Source of the DNA: Pagrus major
Taxonomy: Eukaryota; Chordata; Actinopteri; Spariformes; Sparidae
Length of the DNA: 64,000 nucleotides
Reading direction: 5' to 3'
Assembly: GCF_040436345.1 (NCBI RefSeq)
Contig: NC_133230.1
Location: 5,105,297 to 5,169,296 of the forward strand
Part shown: piece by piece, positions 1 through 11,000 of the stretch
Layout of the letters: each line of letters opens with the position of its first letter
Position numbering within the stretch: the stretch's first letter is position 1
The notes under the pieces: generated by a model
Databases searched by the model: none
What the model was told of the DNA's origin: nothing
The model's input: the letters and a program-made list of their open reading frames with translations, nothing else
Translations under genes and position numbers: made by a program

Positions 1-269
1 TAAAAAGGTGTCTGTAGAATGTATGTATTTTAATTTTTTTGTCCAAATGCAAAGATTTCGAGGGATATAAGGCAGAGAAAAGCCGCAAATCCTCACTTCA
101 GAAGCTTTCACCTTTTATTTTTTTGTGCTTGATAATTGACTCAGAAAATCAGTCAATAAAAAAAATTGTTTCAGGAATGCATCACAAAATGTTATGCGTC
201 ATGTTTTATGAAAGGTGAATATTTAATTAAGGAGTGACAGATTAATTAATATTTTCCTCCTTCCCACAG

Positions 270-1826
270 GAAAAACATTGTGCCACACGAGTACAGACGG
301 CATTTTCCCACCGAGATGAAGGACCACAACTCCCACGACATCCTGCTGCTCTGCACCAGCTGCCACGCCGCTTCTAACGTGCACGACAGCTTCCTGAAGC
401 AACAGCTGGCTGAAGAGTTCTCCGCCCCTCAGGGCTGCGAGGAAGGAGTCCGCCTGCTTGAGGACTCGGACCGACGGCGGGTACGCTCGGCGGCTCGGGC
501 CCTGCTCACCGCCGGGGAAGGACTGCCGGAGCAGCGACGAGAGGAGCTGCAGACTTTGATCAAGAGCTTCCTCAGCGTGAACGAGGAGCAGGAGCTGACG
601 GAGGACGCGCTGCAGCAGGCTGCCAGTTTGGAGACGAGGTGAGTTTACAAAACCAAATAAATCTGTGAATTTGAGTTTAATTTATATCGGTTCAACCAAA
701 CAGTTTAGAGGAGATAAAACTGGGAAAGCAATTTTACCTGTGACTGTGCCCAAAACTCTCGTGTGGCTGAAAAGGGTCGTCTTGAGCGACATTTTCAGCT
801 GGTCAGAGCAATTTCTTTTTCATAACGTAAATGTTTTTTAAATGAAGCCAAAACTTTACTGCAAGTTTCTGTTGGCTGCAAGTGGTGAAGTCTGACTGAT
901 TCGGAAAAAAATATAGCAATATTTTGAGAGTTGAATTAAAAAAACTGACGGATATTGGCCAATACTATAAAACATTTTTGTTACATAAATGCACAAAACA
1001 CAGCTCTTAGGATTTACTTTCATTTAGACATTAAAGAGACCAACAAATGTACAGAGTAAGAAAAAAGTAAAAAAAAACCTCTGGTGGACAAAGTATTTAA
1101 TGGCGACGCTTCTAAACCACCTCAAACATGAGCTGTTCAAACAAGTGTTTGAAAAGATGAACAAAGTCTGAATCCCTTGAACCAGAAACACAGAAATCCT
1201 TCAAAAGACACACTTAAAAATTCCATAACAGGCAGAGCGAATGACTGAAGTGAATTTAAAGTAGGGAAAAAAGTGTTTTCTTCTTCTTCTGTTGGGCAGA
1301 TTAGACACTTCACAGTGGATTGAACATCTTTGTCCATCAAAAATGCCTTTGAAATTCTTTGGGGAATCTTATTTATTACCTTATTTAGCATTCATGTAAA
1401 CAGTGAAGTCAGAATCTCTAATCAGAATAGAAAAAATAACACTGCTTTTGATAATCTGATACTGGCTCATCTAGTTCATCAGTCAACCTGTAATCATCAC
1501 TGCAGTGTTCATCTACTGCACTGCATGAAGTGTTTATAGAGGCAGTGATTACATTGTACAGAGTCTGCCGTCTCCCTCTGACTGCTCCTCTGTCCTCTCT
1601 CCTCTGCAGGATCTTTAACGAGGCGTACATCCCTCACGGTCTGAAGGTGGTGCGAGCCCACGCCGAGCAGGGCCTGCAGGGCCTGATGGACCTGGAGCGT
1701 CGCTGGAGACAGCACTTCCTCACCACCATGCACCCTCGTCACCTCCCTCCTCTCTGGTCCGTCGACCACAACCACAGCAAGTTCCTCCGCAAATACGGAG
1801 AGGACCTGCCCATCAAGCTCAACTGA
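270..1826 (+). CDS. exd2: EXD2, last two coding exons (3'-5' exonuclease domain-containing protein 2), 5' part outside window
   Basis: The two exons are 270-638 and 1610-1826 (stop TGA 1824-1826). The first follows a cacag acceptor and ends at a gtgagt donor in phase 2; the second follows ctctgcag, and the frame closes exactly. Together they give the last ~195 residues. The text (VPHEYRRHFP, a SHDILLLCTSCH stretch, LLEDSDRRRVRS, then IFNEAYIPHGLKVV and a C-terminal DLPIKLN) matches what I know of the EXD2 C-terminus. The His/Asn/Cys pattern there resembles an HNH-type metal-binding fold (inference). The DEDD 3'-5' exonuclease domain is encoded upstream, outside the window. In mammals EXD2 is linked to resection of DNA breaks and to the mitochondrial outer membrane. 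No frameshift or missing exon is seen in this part. Confidence 0.93.
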
Positions 1827-2980
1827 GGACCACACGCAGCTACGGACCGGTTTTCTCCAATCTGTTAATTTTACAAGCCAAATTGCTTTTTTTTAGTGAG
1901 AAAATGAACGAGCTTATCTACCAGCAAGGCACCGAAATGTTACCAGCATGTGGCGGCTGCGGCACTCGGTGAGGTCGTGATGAGTGTGTGAGCAAATACA
2001 CTCGATCTCTGATGGACGGTGTTTCACATGCCGAGTGCCAGTGAGCCGCTGCTGCTGGATCGCCACCTGGACCTGAATGAACTAAATGAACTCGAGCAGA
2101 GACTCTACTTGTGATGAAGATATCAGCACTGAATCTGAAGAACACTAACTCCACAACGCCACGGTGGATCAGATTGCATATGGCCACTTTTTTAAATCAT
2201 GAAGAAGTCTAATTATTTATGAAAACAGTAAAAATATTGAAATTTAAGAACATATTTTAGTAAAAGCTCCAGCCTGCTCTTAATATCCCCTTATAAATTT
2301 AACTAACGCCCCCGCTCCCCCCTGCAGGTTAGCAGCTTTTACCTCCATCAGTCTGAGAATGAACGACTTGCTTTGCAGAGAGAGGGTCATTTTATTATGA
2401 CCTTAAATTATTTGGAGCTCCACCCTGCTTTTGTTTTCACTCTATTGTCTGTTTTAAGTCAGTAGATGATGGATACGTTTCCCAGAAGCATCTTGAAATC
2501 AGATTTTTGGTCTCGAGGTGCCTGAATGTGTTCCGTTTGCAGGGGGAGTCGAAGCGTAACCGCAGTAAAGTTGGCTGCTTTAGTTGATCATTTAAACTCC
2601 TGATGTTTGTGTCCTGCTGCTGATGCTCCAGATGTTTGGGACACTTCCCATGGCTCATGTTTTAATGTGCCTCTTAATCCCTGAATCTAACTGGAGGCGC
2701 AGCATCTGGACACGATGACCGCATTTCAGTTTCACCACGACGTCGATTCACAGAATCCAACCTGCACAGTGAAGAAAAAGGTGCCAACTCCAATGTGATT
2801 TTGAATATTACCTTAAAACTAAACCCCTTCCTTTGCAAGGCAGATTTCTCTTTTTGAGTGTGACGAATTTATTTACAACACAGCTGCTTTGTCTTTATCT
2901 GTATTTTCCTGAATGTAAGCCCTGAAGCTGTTTTCCTAAATTGTGAATGATACAAAAATAAAAGTCATGTTTGTATTAAC
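1827..2980 (+). other. exd2: EXD2 3' UTR with poly(A) signal
   Basis: The region after the stop codon has no coding continuation. An AATAAA at 2957-2962 is the first good poly(A) signal, giving a UTR of about 1.15 kb. The cleavage site is inferred. Confidence 0.6.
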
Positions 2981-3660
2981 CTTCTGTGACGCTTTGTTGG
3001 TGAACACAAAGGCTGCAACACGTGATTCATTATCCATTAATCTGCTTATCTCTTCCACAATTAACTGTTTAGTGATGAAATAATTAGGGGATATTCAACA
3101 TTTTTCATTAATTTGCAATTTCTGGTGGCTAACTATAAAAAATAAAACTGACTGATCTGCTGAAGTGATAGAAATTGGTAAAAACATAAATGGTTAAGAC
3201 TTTTTCTGACCTGCAGAAGTTGGACAGAAACTAATTGGAAAATAGAACGGCATGATCAGCAGAAGTAAAGCAGAAATCAGCTGGAAGATTCCTGGAAATG
3301 TTTTAGAAATAAAAGAAATTACCACTAAAACAATGTATATTGGTCTTTTTTTTTTTTTTTTTTTAATTTTCAGAGAATGATCGTGTTGATTGGCTCATAA
3401 TGTCAAAGAAAATTCAAATATGTTGTACGGTAATTACGACCGTGACGGTTATTTCAATTTCTTGTCGTCTGTGAGGAAAAAGCCTTTATCTACACCTTTT
3501 TTTTTTTCTGTTAATCATTTACATGATATGTTAGGAAATTCAATGAAAACGTGCTATTGGATGCACCTAAATCATGTGCTGGTGCACCCAAATGAAAAGG
3601 TTAGGCGCACCAGTGCAACCGGTGTAAAAAGTTAGTCTGGCGGCCTTTAAAGTGTCGACA
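2981..3660. other. Intergenic AT-rich spacer with poly-T tract
   Basis: No gene is seen. It contains a run of T at about 3348-3364. At 3590-3645 there is a sequence with the words GGCGCACCAGTGCAACCGG and AAAAAGTTAGTCTGG. The same words occur inverted near 30250-30300, which marks a dispersed repeat. Confidence 0.6.
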
Positions 3661-4012
3661 AACTGCTCAGAGCCGAAAAGTAACTTCAACAAATTGCTTG
3701 TTTTGTCGAACCAACAGTCTAAAACTGAAACACTCTTCATTTACCATCATAAATGACAAAGAAAGATAGTAAGTTCTTAAATTCAAAGCAAAATACATGT
3801 AACTTTCCTGCCCAGGTTGTCAAATACTGAGTATTTGGGTTGGCAGCTTGACGATCTGGGATGAGACGCAACAATCAATTATCTTTATCCAGAAAATTAC
3901 ATGTTGTTGCTTTAAGAAGCGGAACCATTTCTGCTTGAAAAATGAATTTTCATAGTAGTTGACAACAAAATTTCTTTCGATATACTAATCAATTAATCGT
4001 TGCAGCTCCGGT
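3660..4012 (-). repeat. Dispersed teleost repeat (ATTAATCG-type), reverse copy
   Basis: The copy shares ordered words with six other places in the window: a 'attaatcgttgcagct' end, a 'ttttgtcgaaccaacagtc' block and a 'tcatttaccatcataaatgac' block. The other copies lie near 11553, 30195, 35830, 48120, 49865 and 58550. It is a common non-coding dispersed repeat of fish genomes, degenerate, with no ORF. The family name is not assigned. Confidence 0.6.
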
Positions 4013-4733
4013 GAACACTTGACACACAGAAACGACCACATTCACTGTTTGTTTTTTATTTCTTACAAAATCACAGTTTAATAAATAGTCTGTAAAAATG
4101 AGTACAAAAGCGGTTTTCTTAACATTTCATATATGAATCACTCGTGACTTTCAGGTCAAAGGAGTCTTCAGTTGGATTTTTTTTGTCAGGAATGACATTT
4201 TCTTTTTTTACAATCTAGTTTTGCTGAATTAAGGCCTCTTGATTTTGGCATCAGAACAATCTGTCAGTCAAATGTTTTGTATCTGAAGTTGAATTAGTGT
4301 AGAGTTATGAGCTCCCCTGGTTTCACAGTTCAGTCAGAAAATAAATAAATAATAATAATAATAATAAAATTAAAAAAACACATTTACAAATAAATACCAA
4401 AATGGCTCAACATGCAGATGTAATCAGTTTGTCCTAAAATGCTGACAAAACTAAGCACATTTCTAACGGTCAGTGTTCGACACTGCAGACTGAATGCAAC
4501 AGTAACAATGGCACATGAGGCTGCTTCGCTCAAAGGGAATCCACCAGAGTTCACTTAGTTTCCTTTTACCTTGAGTCTCTTTAAAGTGTTAAAGAGGAGA
4601 GAGAAAAAAGGGCGGACGTGGGGAAATACTTTCTTCAAAATAAAAACATTTTGGTGGAATTTCCCTTTTTGAGAAGTGTAGCGGTGACAGGGAGTGCAAT
4701 CCTGTGTTGTGAAAGACACTCTGACATCTTTAC

Positions 4734-5424
4734 TGCATTACAGTGAAACCTCTGAGGACGGACACACACCGGAAGATTTCACCACTTCAAACTCACAGGA
4801 CGTAATTTTGGCACAAATTCTGTTAAAGGAAACACAATTTAGGAATTATAGTTTTCTTGCTAACAGTTGTGGTAAAAGTTGATACTGCTCTCATGTCTGT
4901 CTGTTTAGTATAGCTGGTTAGCTTAGCGTAAAGATGGAGAAAGAGCTAGCCTGCTTCTATCAAAAGCAAAAAAAATAAAAAAAATCTCCTTTCTTTCATA
5001 TTCTTTCATATACTATAGTGTTCATTTATAGTCATGTTTGTGACTGTTAGTCCAATATTGACTCCAGTTTTGAAGAAGGTAGAAATTTTAGGTTCGGGTG
5101 ATGATTCTCTGGAGGTAAAAGCAACTTCTGTTATGTCGTCATTTGATGCATTAAAAAGAAATAATTCGGCACATAATTCCTCCGTAACACATCGTCACGC
5201 CATTTTTACGATTTGTTTTTAGTGAGCTTTAGAAGTACTGGTAGACAGAGGCGGGCTAGCTGTTTCCCTCTGCTCATCGTCCTTATGCTAAGCTAACCGG
5301 CTGCTTTCTGAAGCTCTGTTTATTAAGCATACAAACATGAGAGTGGTATTGAAGTGTATTCATGAATCCTCTAGTGTGTGTCCACCCGAACTACTGCAGA
5401 GGATTTCAACACTAAATTACTGCA
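4734..5424. mobile_element. MITE-like foldback element, ~690 bp
   Basis: The two ends are imperfect inverted complements. The left arm reads TGCATTACAGTG..., CTCTGAGGACGGACACACAC, then CTCTCATGTCTG and GGTTAGCTTAGCGTAAAGATGG. The right arm carries the complements in reverse order: TATGCTAAGCTAACCGGC, ACATGAGAGTGG, TGTGTGTCCACCCG, AATTACTGCA. No transposase ORF is present, so this is a non-autonomous element. It lies between EXD2 and the BICRA-like gene, possibly inside a long 3' UTR of the latter. Confidence 0.7.
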
Positions 5425-7927
5425 TATTATAACTCCTTTTGTTCATCCCAACAAAAGACGATTTCACATATAAAAAAAATGACAATCAATTCAAGACATG
5501 AGAAGGCCTGTTTGATTTTAAGCCCCAAATCTCTGGAAGTTATCTTTTTTTCTTCTTCTTCTTGAAGGAACGGGTTACTTTCACATTTCAGAACACCAGC
5601 ATTTAAAACCTCACATCGATGATCTTTTTCTTTGCAGATCTCCTCAAAAGGTTGAATTAACAATAAGGCAAACGTTTTCCAATTCACAGGTCAAACCTTG
5701 ACCCCTGACGGTGACTTCTGAAGCACATTTTCAATTTATTTTTTTTTTACAAAAAATTAGAGACATTCTGCGGCTTTAACATTTCGACCTTCAATGTAAA
5801 ATCTACAAAGAATATTTTGCACAAGTTTCATGAGGGAGAGTCGTACGACCGATACACATGACCTCTCACGTATTCTCATATGAACGGGATTCACATTTCC
5901 ACACAGACCAATAAAGATTGTCACGTTAACGTAAGATGCTGCAAAAAATCATATTGCTCCACGATGGCTGCGCGAAAATAAATCTCCGGCTCAGTACGGC
6001 GGGCTCCAAACTGATCGTTTCATAAATAAAGAAGAGAATTTAAAATGTGAAGCGGATGATTCCTTTAGTTTTTTTTTTGGTCAAAGGCTGTTTGATGATG
6101 CAGAGAGGCTCAAGTTCTGTACAGTGTGTTGTGAGAAACAGCTGCGGTTTTGGTGTTTTTTTCCTTTTCAAACTGGATCGTTGATGCCGTTAAGTGACCC
6201 TCAAACCCTCAAAACACAATTTCTAAACTACACAGGAGTTGGATGATGACTTCATAAGGGTTTCACGATTCGCCAAATCCACAATTCAAATTGACTTTTG
6301 ATTTTAAGGTCACAGTTCGATTCAATTTTTGAGCATTGAAGACATTGTTATGGTAAATTTCCACGGGTGCGTTTTTGCACTGGCTTCACCTGACTGGACG
6401 AACGCCACTTGTCACTTGTCTGCTCCGGGATTTTAAACTGGACCAACATGGTGAATTTGAGATTTCTCTTAAATTACGAAAAAAAGGTGAGAAATAAGCC
6501 AAATTTTAACCTGACAACGTTTAGTTTTTATAGTTTTTCGCTACTTTCCAGAGGCAGCGAGCCAGGCTGGACACTCACATTTGTTTTATGCCCTGACAAC
6601 TAATTTCCATTTTTAAAATTTTTCTTTAAAAGGATAGGGGGAATTTTACAACAACAACTGTTTTTTTGAAGGTTAGGGTTATGAAAGTGCAAATAATATT
6701 TGCCAAAAATAAAGATTCCAGTTTGACACAAAGTGACGCTTTGGGGACTGGAGGTAAAGTTAAGGTTTGAAATTTTGTTTGTTACAAAGTTGGATTTCTC
6801 TGAAAAAAGAAAATAAACCAACATCTTCAGTGTTGTCAGTTGATCGTCTGTATGCAAACAGGGTAGGTATCTGGAAGTGCAGCTGCAGGCTAACTGTGAG
6901 CTTTTACGTGTTGATTTTTTTCCTTTGGACGTGCTCAAGCAGGCGGGGGGAAAGAAAAAAAAACACTTGAAGAAATACTGATCGTGATTTTTGATGCTGG
7001 AAATTGAAATTATTCAGATTTAGAATTGAAATCGTGACACCCTTACAAAAACAGTCATCTCACATTCCTGAAAAACAATCTTGGTTTTCATCCGATGACG
7101 GGCGAAGACCTCCCTCCCCCTCCTCGCTGCACCACCACTGCTCCTAACAACCCTCAAAACTCATTATTGCTTGCATGTTAATACATAAAGTATGAGAAGA
7201 ATCTCTACAATTATTTCACAGTCAGACTCCAGCATGAGCGACGACAAGGGTCCGAACTTAAAAACAAAGAAAAGCACGACTCTGCCTAATCATTTTCTCT
7301 GTGTTCCCCTCGGTTCTTTTCTGCTTTAACACAGACACACTCCAGTTTGTGGGAAGAGACACAACATGGACGTTTTGCTGGTGTATTCAGGATGTAGCAA
7401 GTCACAAATTTCTTTGGAGTTTCATTCGATAAGCCGAGATGATGGAGCCTGCGGGGTTTGTTTTTTTTTTATGTACGGCCCCGTCGCAGGATGCGATGTT
7501 TTCACACACTCTCTCTCTTTAGATCCACGCAAACCAATTTAAATAAAGACACACACACGCACGCTGGTCACACACTCGCTGCAACTCATGTGAAAACACA
7601 ATTGGCACAGATTATCAAAATAAATACCCTGGAAGCTTGGCACTATGCAAAAGAAACTTCACATTTGTGAAAGAAATCTTATAAAAAACTATTGAATAAT
7701 CTCAGTCTAGTCCACGTTTTCGTTATCCTCACTATTACTTATATACTATATGCTGATGAAGGTTACACCAGTGTCGTAAACCTCTGAATGACTTAACTAC
7801 CACTGAAACAATATAGCTCCTATTCAAATAGATTTTTTTCCACAAACGTACATCAAAATGAAGTATCTAACATCTATCGGACTATAGATAGTGCTGTTGT
7901 CTGGTATGCATCTCTTTATAGTGCCTC
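5425..7927. other. Intergenic or distal 3' UTR sequence, no gene seen
   Basis: AT-rich sequence on both strands without exon-like conserved coding. Short CA/AC-rich microsatellite stretches occur near 7545-7575. It could be the distal 3' UTR of the minus-strand BICRA-like gene if a far poly(A) signal is used: TTTATT at 4055-4060 on the + strand reads AATAAA on the minus strand. Confidence 0.4.
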
Positions 7928-7933
7928 TTTATT
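7928..7933 (-). terminator. Proximal poly(A) signal of the BICRA-like gene
   Basis: TTTATT on the + strand reads AATAAA on the minus strand, 165 nt beyond the stop codon at 8098-8100. It is the nearest canonical signal. A second candidate is 4055-4060. Confidence 0.5.
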
Positions 7934-8097
7934 TTTTCCGCCTCCTCTCTCGTCTTTCAAACAATCAGTTCATTAAAAGTGATCTCTGAAACCCAGAAAC
8001 AAAACTCTGGGAACAGATAAGAAGTCAAGTACACCTTCCTCCCCCCCTCAGACAGCTGTTTCTGTATCTGTGTGGACGCCTGTCAGAGCAGGTTACC

Positions 8098-11000
8098 TCA
8101 CAGGTGTCCCTCCAGGATGCTGGTGACAGCCTGGTCCAGCGACGGGCCTGACGTGGCCCTGGTCGGGGCTGCAGAGGGGCCCTGCAGGCGCTGAAGCTCC
8201 AGGATGCTGTCGATGGCGCTCTGCAGATGTTCACTGAGCATGTTGTCCTCTTGGAGCGGGGGAGGCGGCGGGCTGAACCGCTGCTCCGGCCGAGGCGACG
8301 CATCCAACCTGTAGCATTTCAGTTTTGGGGCGCTGACATCTCTGGGAGGCAACTCGTAGCCACCAGCCTGTGGCTCTGGCATAGAAAGAGGGTTTGGGGC
8401 TTTTATTTTGGAATCGGGTGCTGTCTGTGGGACTTCCTCTGCGGAGTCACAAGGCAGAGCTCCGTTGGAGATCTCCTCGTCGTGCTGAGGATGCTGGGGT
8501 GCTCCGTTGGGTGCCTGAGAGTGGCGTTCGTTCACAGCTCCGCCGCCGTTGGTCAGCTGCCCCATGTGGTCCCTCTTGAGTCCCGGGTCGCAGGCCGAGT
8601 TGTGAACCACCTTACGGGAGCCGGACTCCTGCTTGATGGTGAGCCTGAGAGCCCCGCGGGAGCTGGAGCGGTACGTCTTCAGTCCCGGAGGCCGGTCTGA
8701 CAGTCTGGTGGTCCAGGCTGGTGGAGAGGACGGGCTGCCAGAGGAGACCGGGTGGGAGGGGCCGGAGGAGGGGGCGCCGTGCGGGGAAGACGCTGATGTA
8801 GCCAAGGCCATCATGAATGACTCTGGAGGAAATAAAGGTCAACAGAGCTCATTTGGACTGACATCATTACAAACCCATGTTGGGCCTACAGCAGTGCAGA
8901 AACAAAGATGGTTTTAAAGGGTCAGTTCACCCAAATTACCACATCCATTACTTGTATGTACTATATTAGTGTGACTATGTAATATTTCTTAAAGGACTAT
9001 GGATGAAACACACATCTGCACCAGTGTAAGTGAATGTAGGGGTTTGTTTTAAGTGTACACAGTAAGAGCTTCTGTTCTATTTGTGTATTATTATTATTTT
9101 ATACTATATTAGTCCCGTCCTGACATTTCACAGTTTTCAAGTGCTTCCTTCCCCCTTTTTCCAACTTTTTAATTAACATAACAACCCCGTTTGAATTTGC
9201 TCTTAACCTCTCAAATGTAATTTTCTCGTCGCCATGCAGAGTCCCTCTCAGCACGACCCTGCTCCACATTTACACAGCTTAATTACACATTCACACCTGG
9301 GAACTGCTCCGGAGCAAATATGGAGGTTAAGTGCCGCGCTCTGAGGCACCGCCAAATTAGTGTGTAAGAAAAAAAAAAAACAGGAGCGTCACTAATTCAC
9401 TTTTACCATCCATATTTTATACCTTAGTCCTGGGATTTGAAACTTCTACCATTTGTGTACAAACAGACGTGTGTAATAAAGATGATGACGATGCTGATGG
9501 TTGCGTTTCCTGCTGGGACACTCACCTGGGTCTCTGCGGACTCTCCGTCTGTCCTCCGCTAAAGCGCATCGCTCAGCCTGGAGGAAGAGACGCTCCAGCA
9601 TCACCATCTCTGCTGACGGACTCTCCTGCTGTGGAAACCAGTTCACATTCCCCATTAAACACACACAGCTTCATCCGTCTGCTCCAAACACTGCTGAGAA
9701 GATGCTTAAGCTCGTTTAATTTTTCTCACTGCCAAATTACAAATGAAAGATGCCTGGTCTCAGGAGGAGCTCGTTGCAGAGTTTATAAATGTAGGCGCAG
9801 AGAAAGAACTGGGTCTCACCTGGGCTTCTCTAACCAGTAGCTGCCTGTATTTGTTGACCATGTCCTTGGTGCGTTTCAGCAGGAAGCCCGACACGGTGTC
9901 AAACTCCTGGTCCACTGAGAACACAAACACCTTCACGGTCACATTCACTGTTGAATAAAATGATCTGCAGCTTTTCTCTCACATCTGATATAATGAAGAG
10001 AGAGGATGACTAGATTTGTAAATAACAGGAGGTGTACAGAACTAAAATAAGAATAGAAGTAATAATAAGAACTAAACAAGGGACCAATTATAGACCAAAT
10101 AATTCAAATAAATGAGTCGTTAGTTGCAGACCTTGAATTTTGACCCCGTATTTTACATTGATCTTTAAATTTAACAATTTTCTTTTACAAATCATTTCAC
10201 CGGCATGAATCATCAGTACAGTCGTGAGCCAGAGGTCACCCACCTAAGTTGAAGTCATCCTGAGTGGGCAGGTGACCAGCGCAGGTGTGGTACGGCAGCA
10301 GGCGTCTGACAGCGTCCTTCAGTGTGGAGAAGGCCGGGCCGGTGAACGGGCTCTGAACCGCTGCGTGATCCAAACAAATCCGCTGCTGAAACCTGAAGAA
10401 CACGAAGATAAGTAACGGTCTGAAACCCAGCAGGAGTGGGCGGGAGCCGGATTAAGAAAACAGTGGTGCAGAGCTCTAATACAAATCCCTGACATTTTTT
10501 TAAGTAATCACATTACCAGAAAGCAAGTGACACACAGTGAACTTTTGGGTCAGCTGCCCTTCTTTGCCTAGTTGGTGATCAGGCCTCTGTAGTTGTCCTA
10601 CTACTGTCGGATGACGCAGTAGAGGTCTAGTTGTTCTTAATGTACAAGTGGTATTAGTGGCCACAGTAGCAACAGTGGTAGTGAATAGTATGAGCAGCAG
10701 TAGAGACAGTAAAAGTAGTCCTAGAGGACTCAGATTAAAAAAGATTACTGAAGGATCAGAGTTAATCCACAACTGTGAAACCAGCCAACTGTTCATTAAT
10801 TAATAAATTAACTGGCTGATTAATACTGAGTTAAAAGCTTCATCATATCCAGCACAATCCTGAATAAGCCAACGTAGGAGTCGTTGAAGAGACAAAGGTC
10901 AGCGATGAGCTCGTATTAATCAGCTTTCTAAAGGTGAAATTTTTGCCTTTAATGAAGGATAAAAGTAAAAATCCTTCACTTTTACTCCGACTCAAAACTA

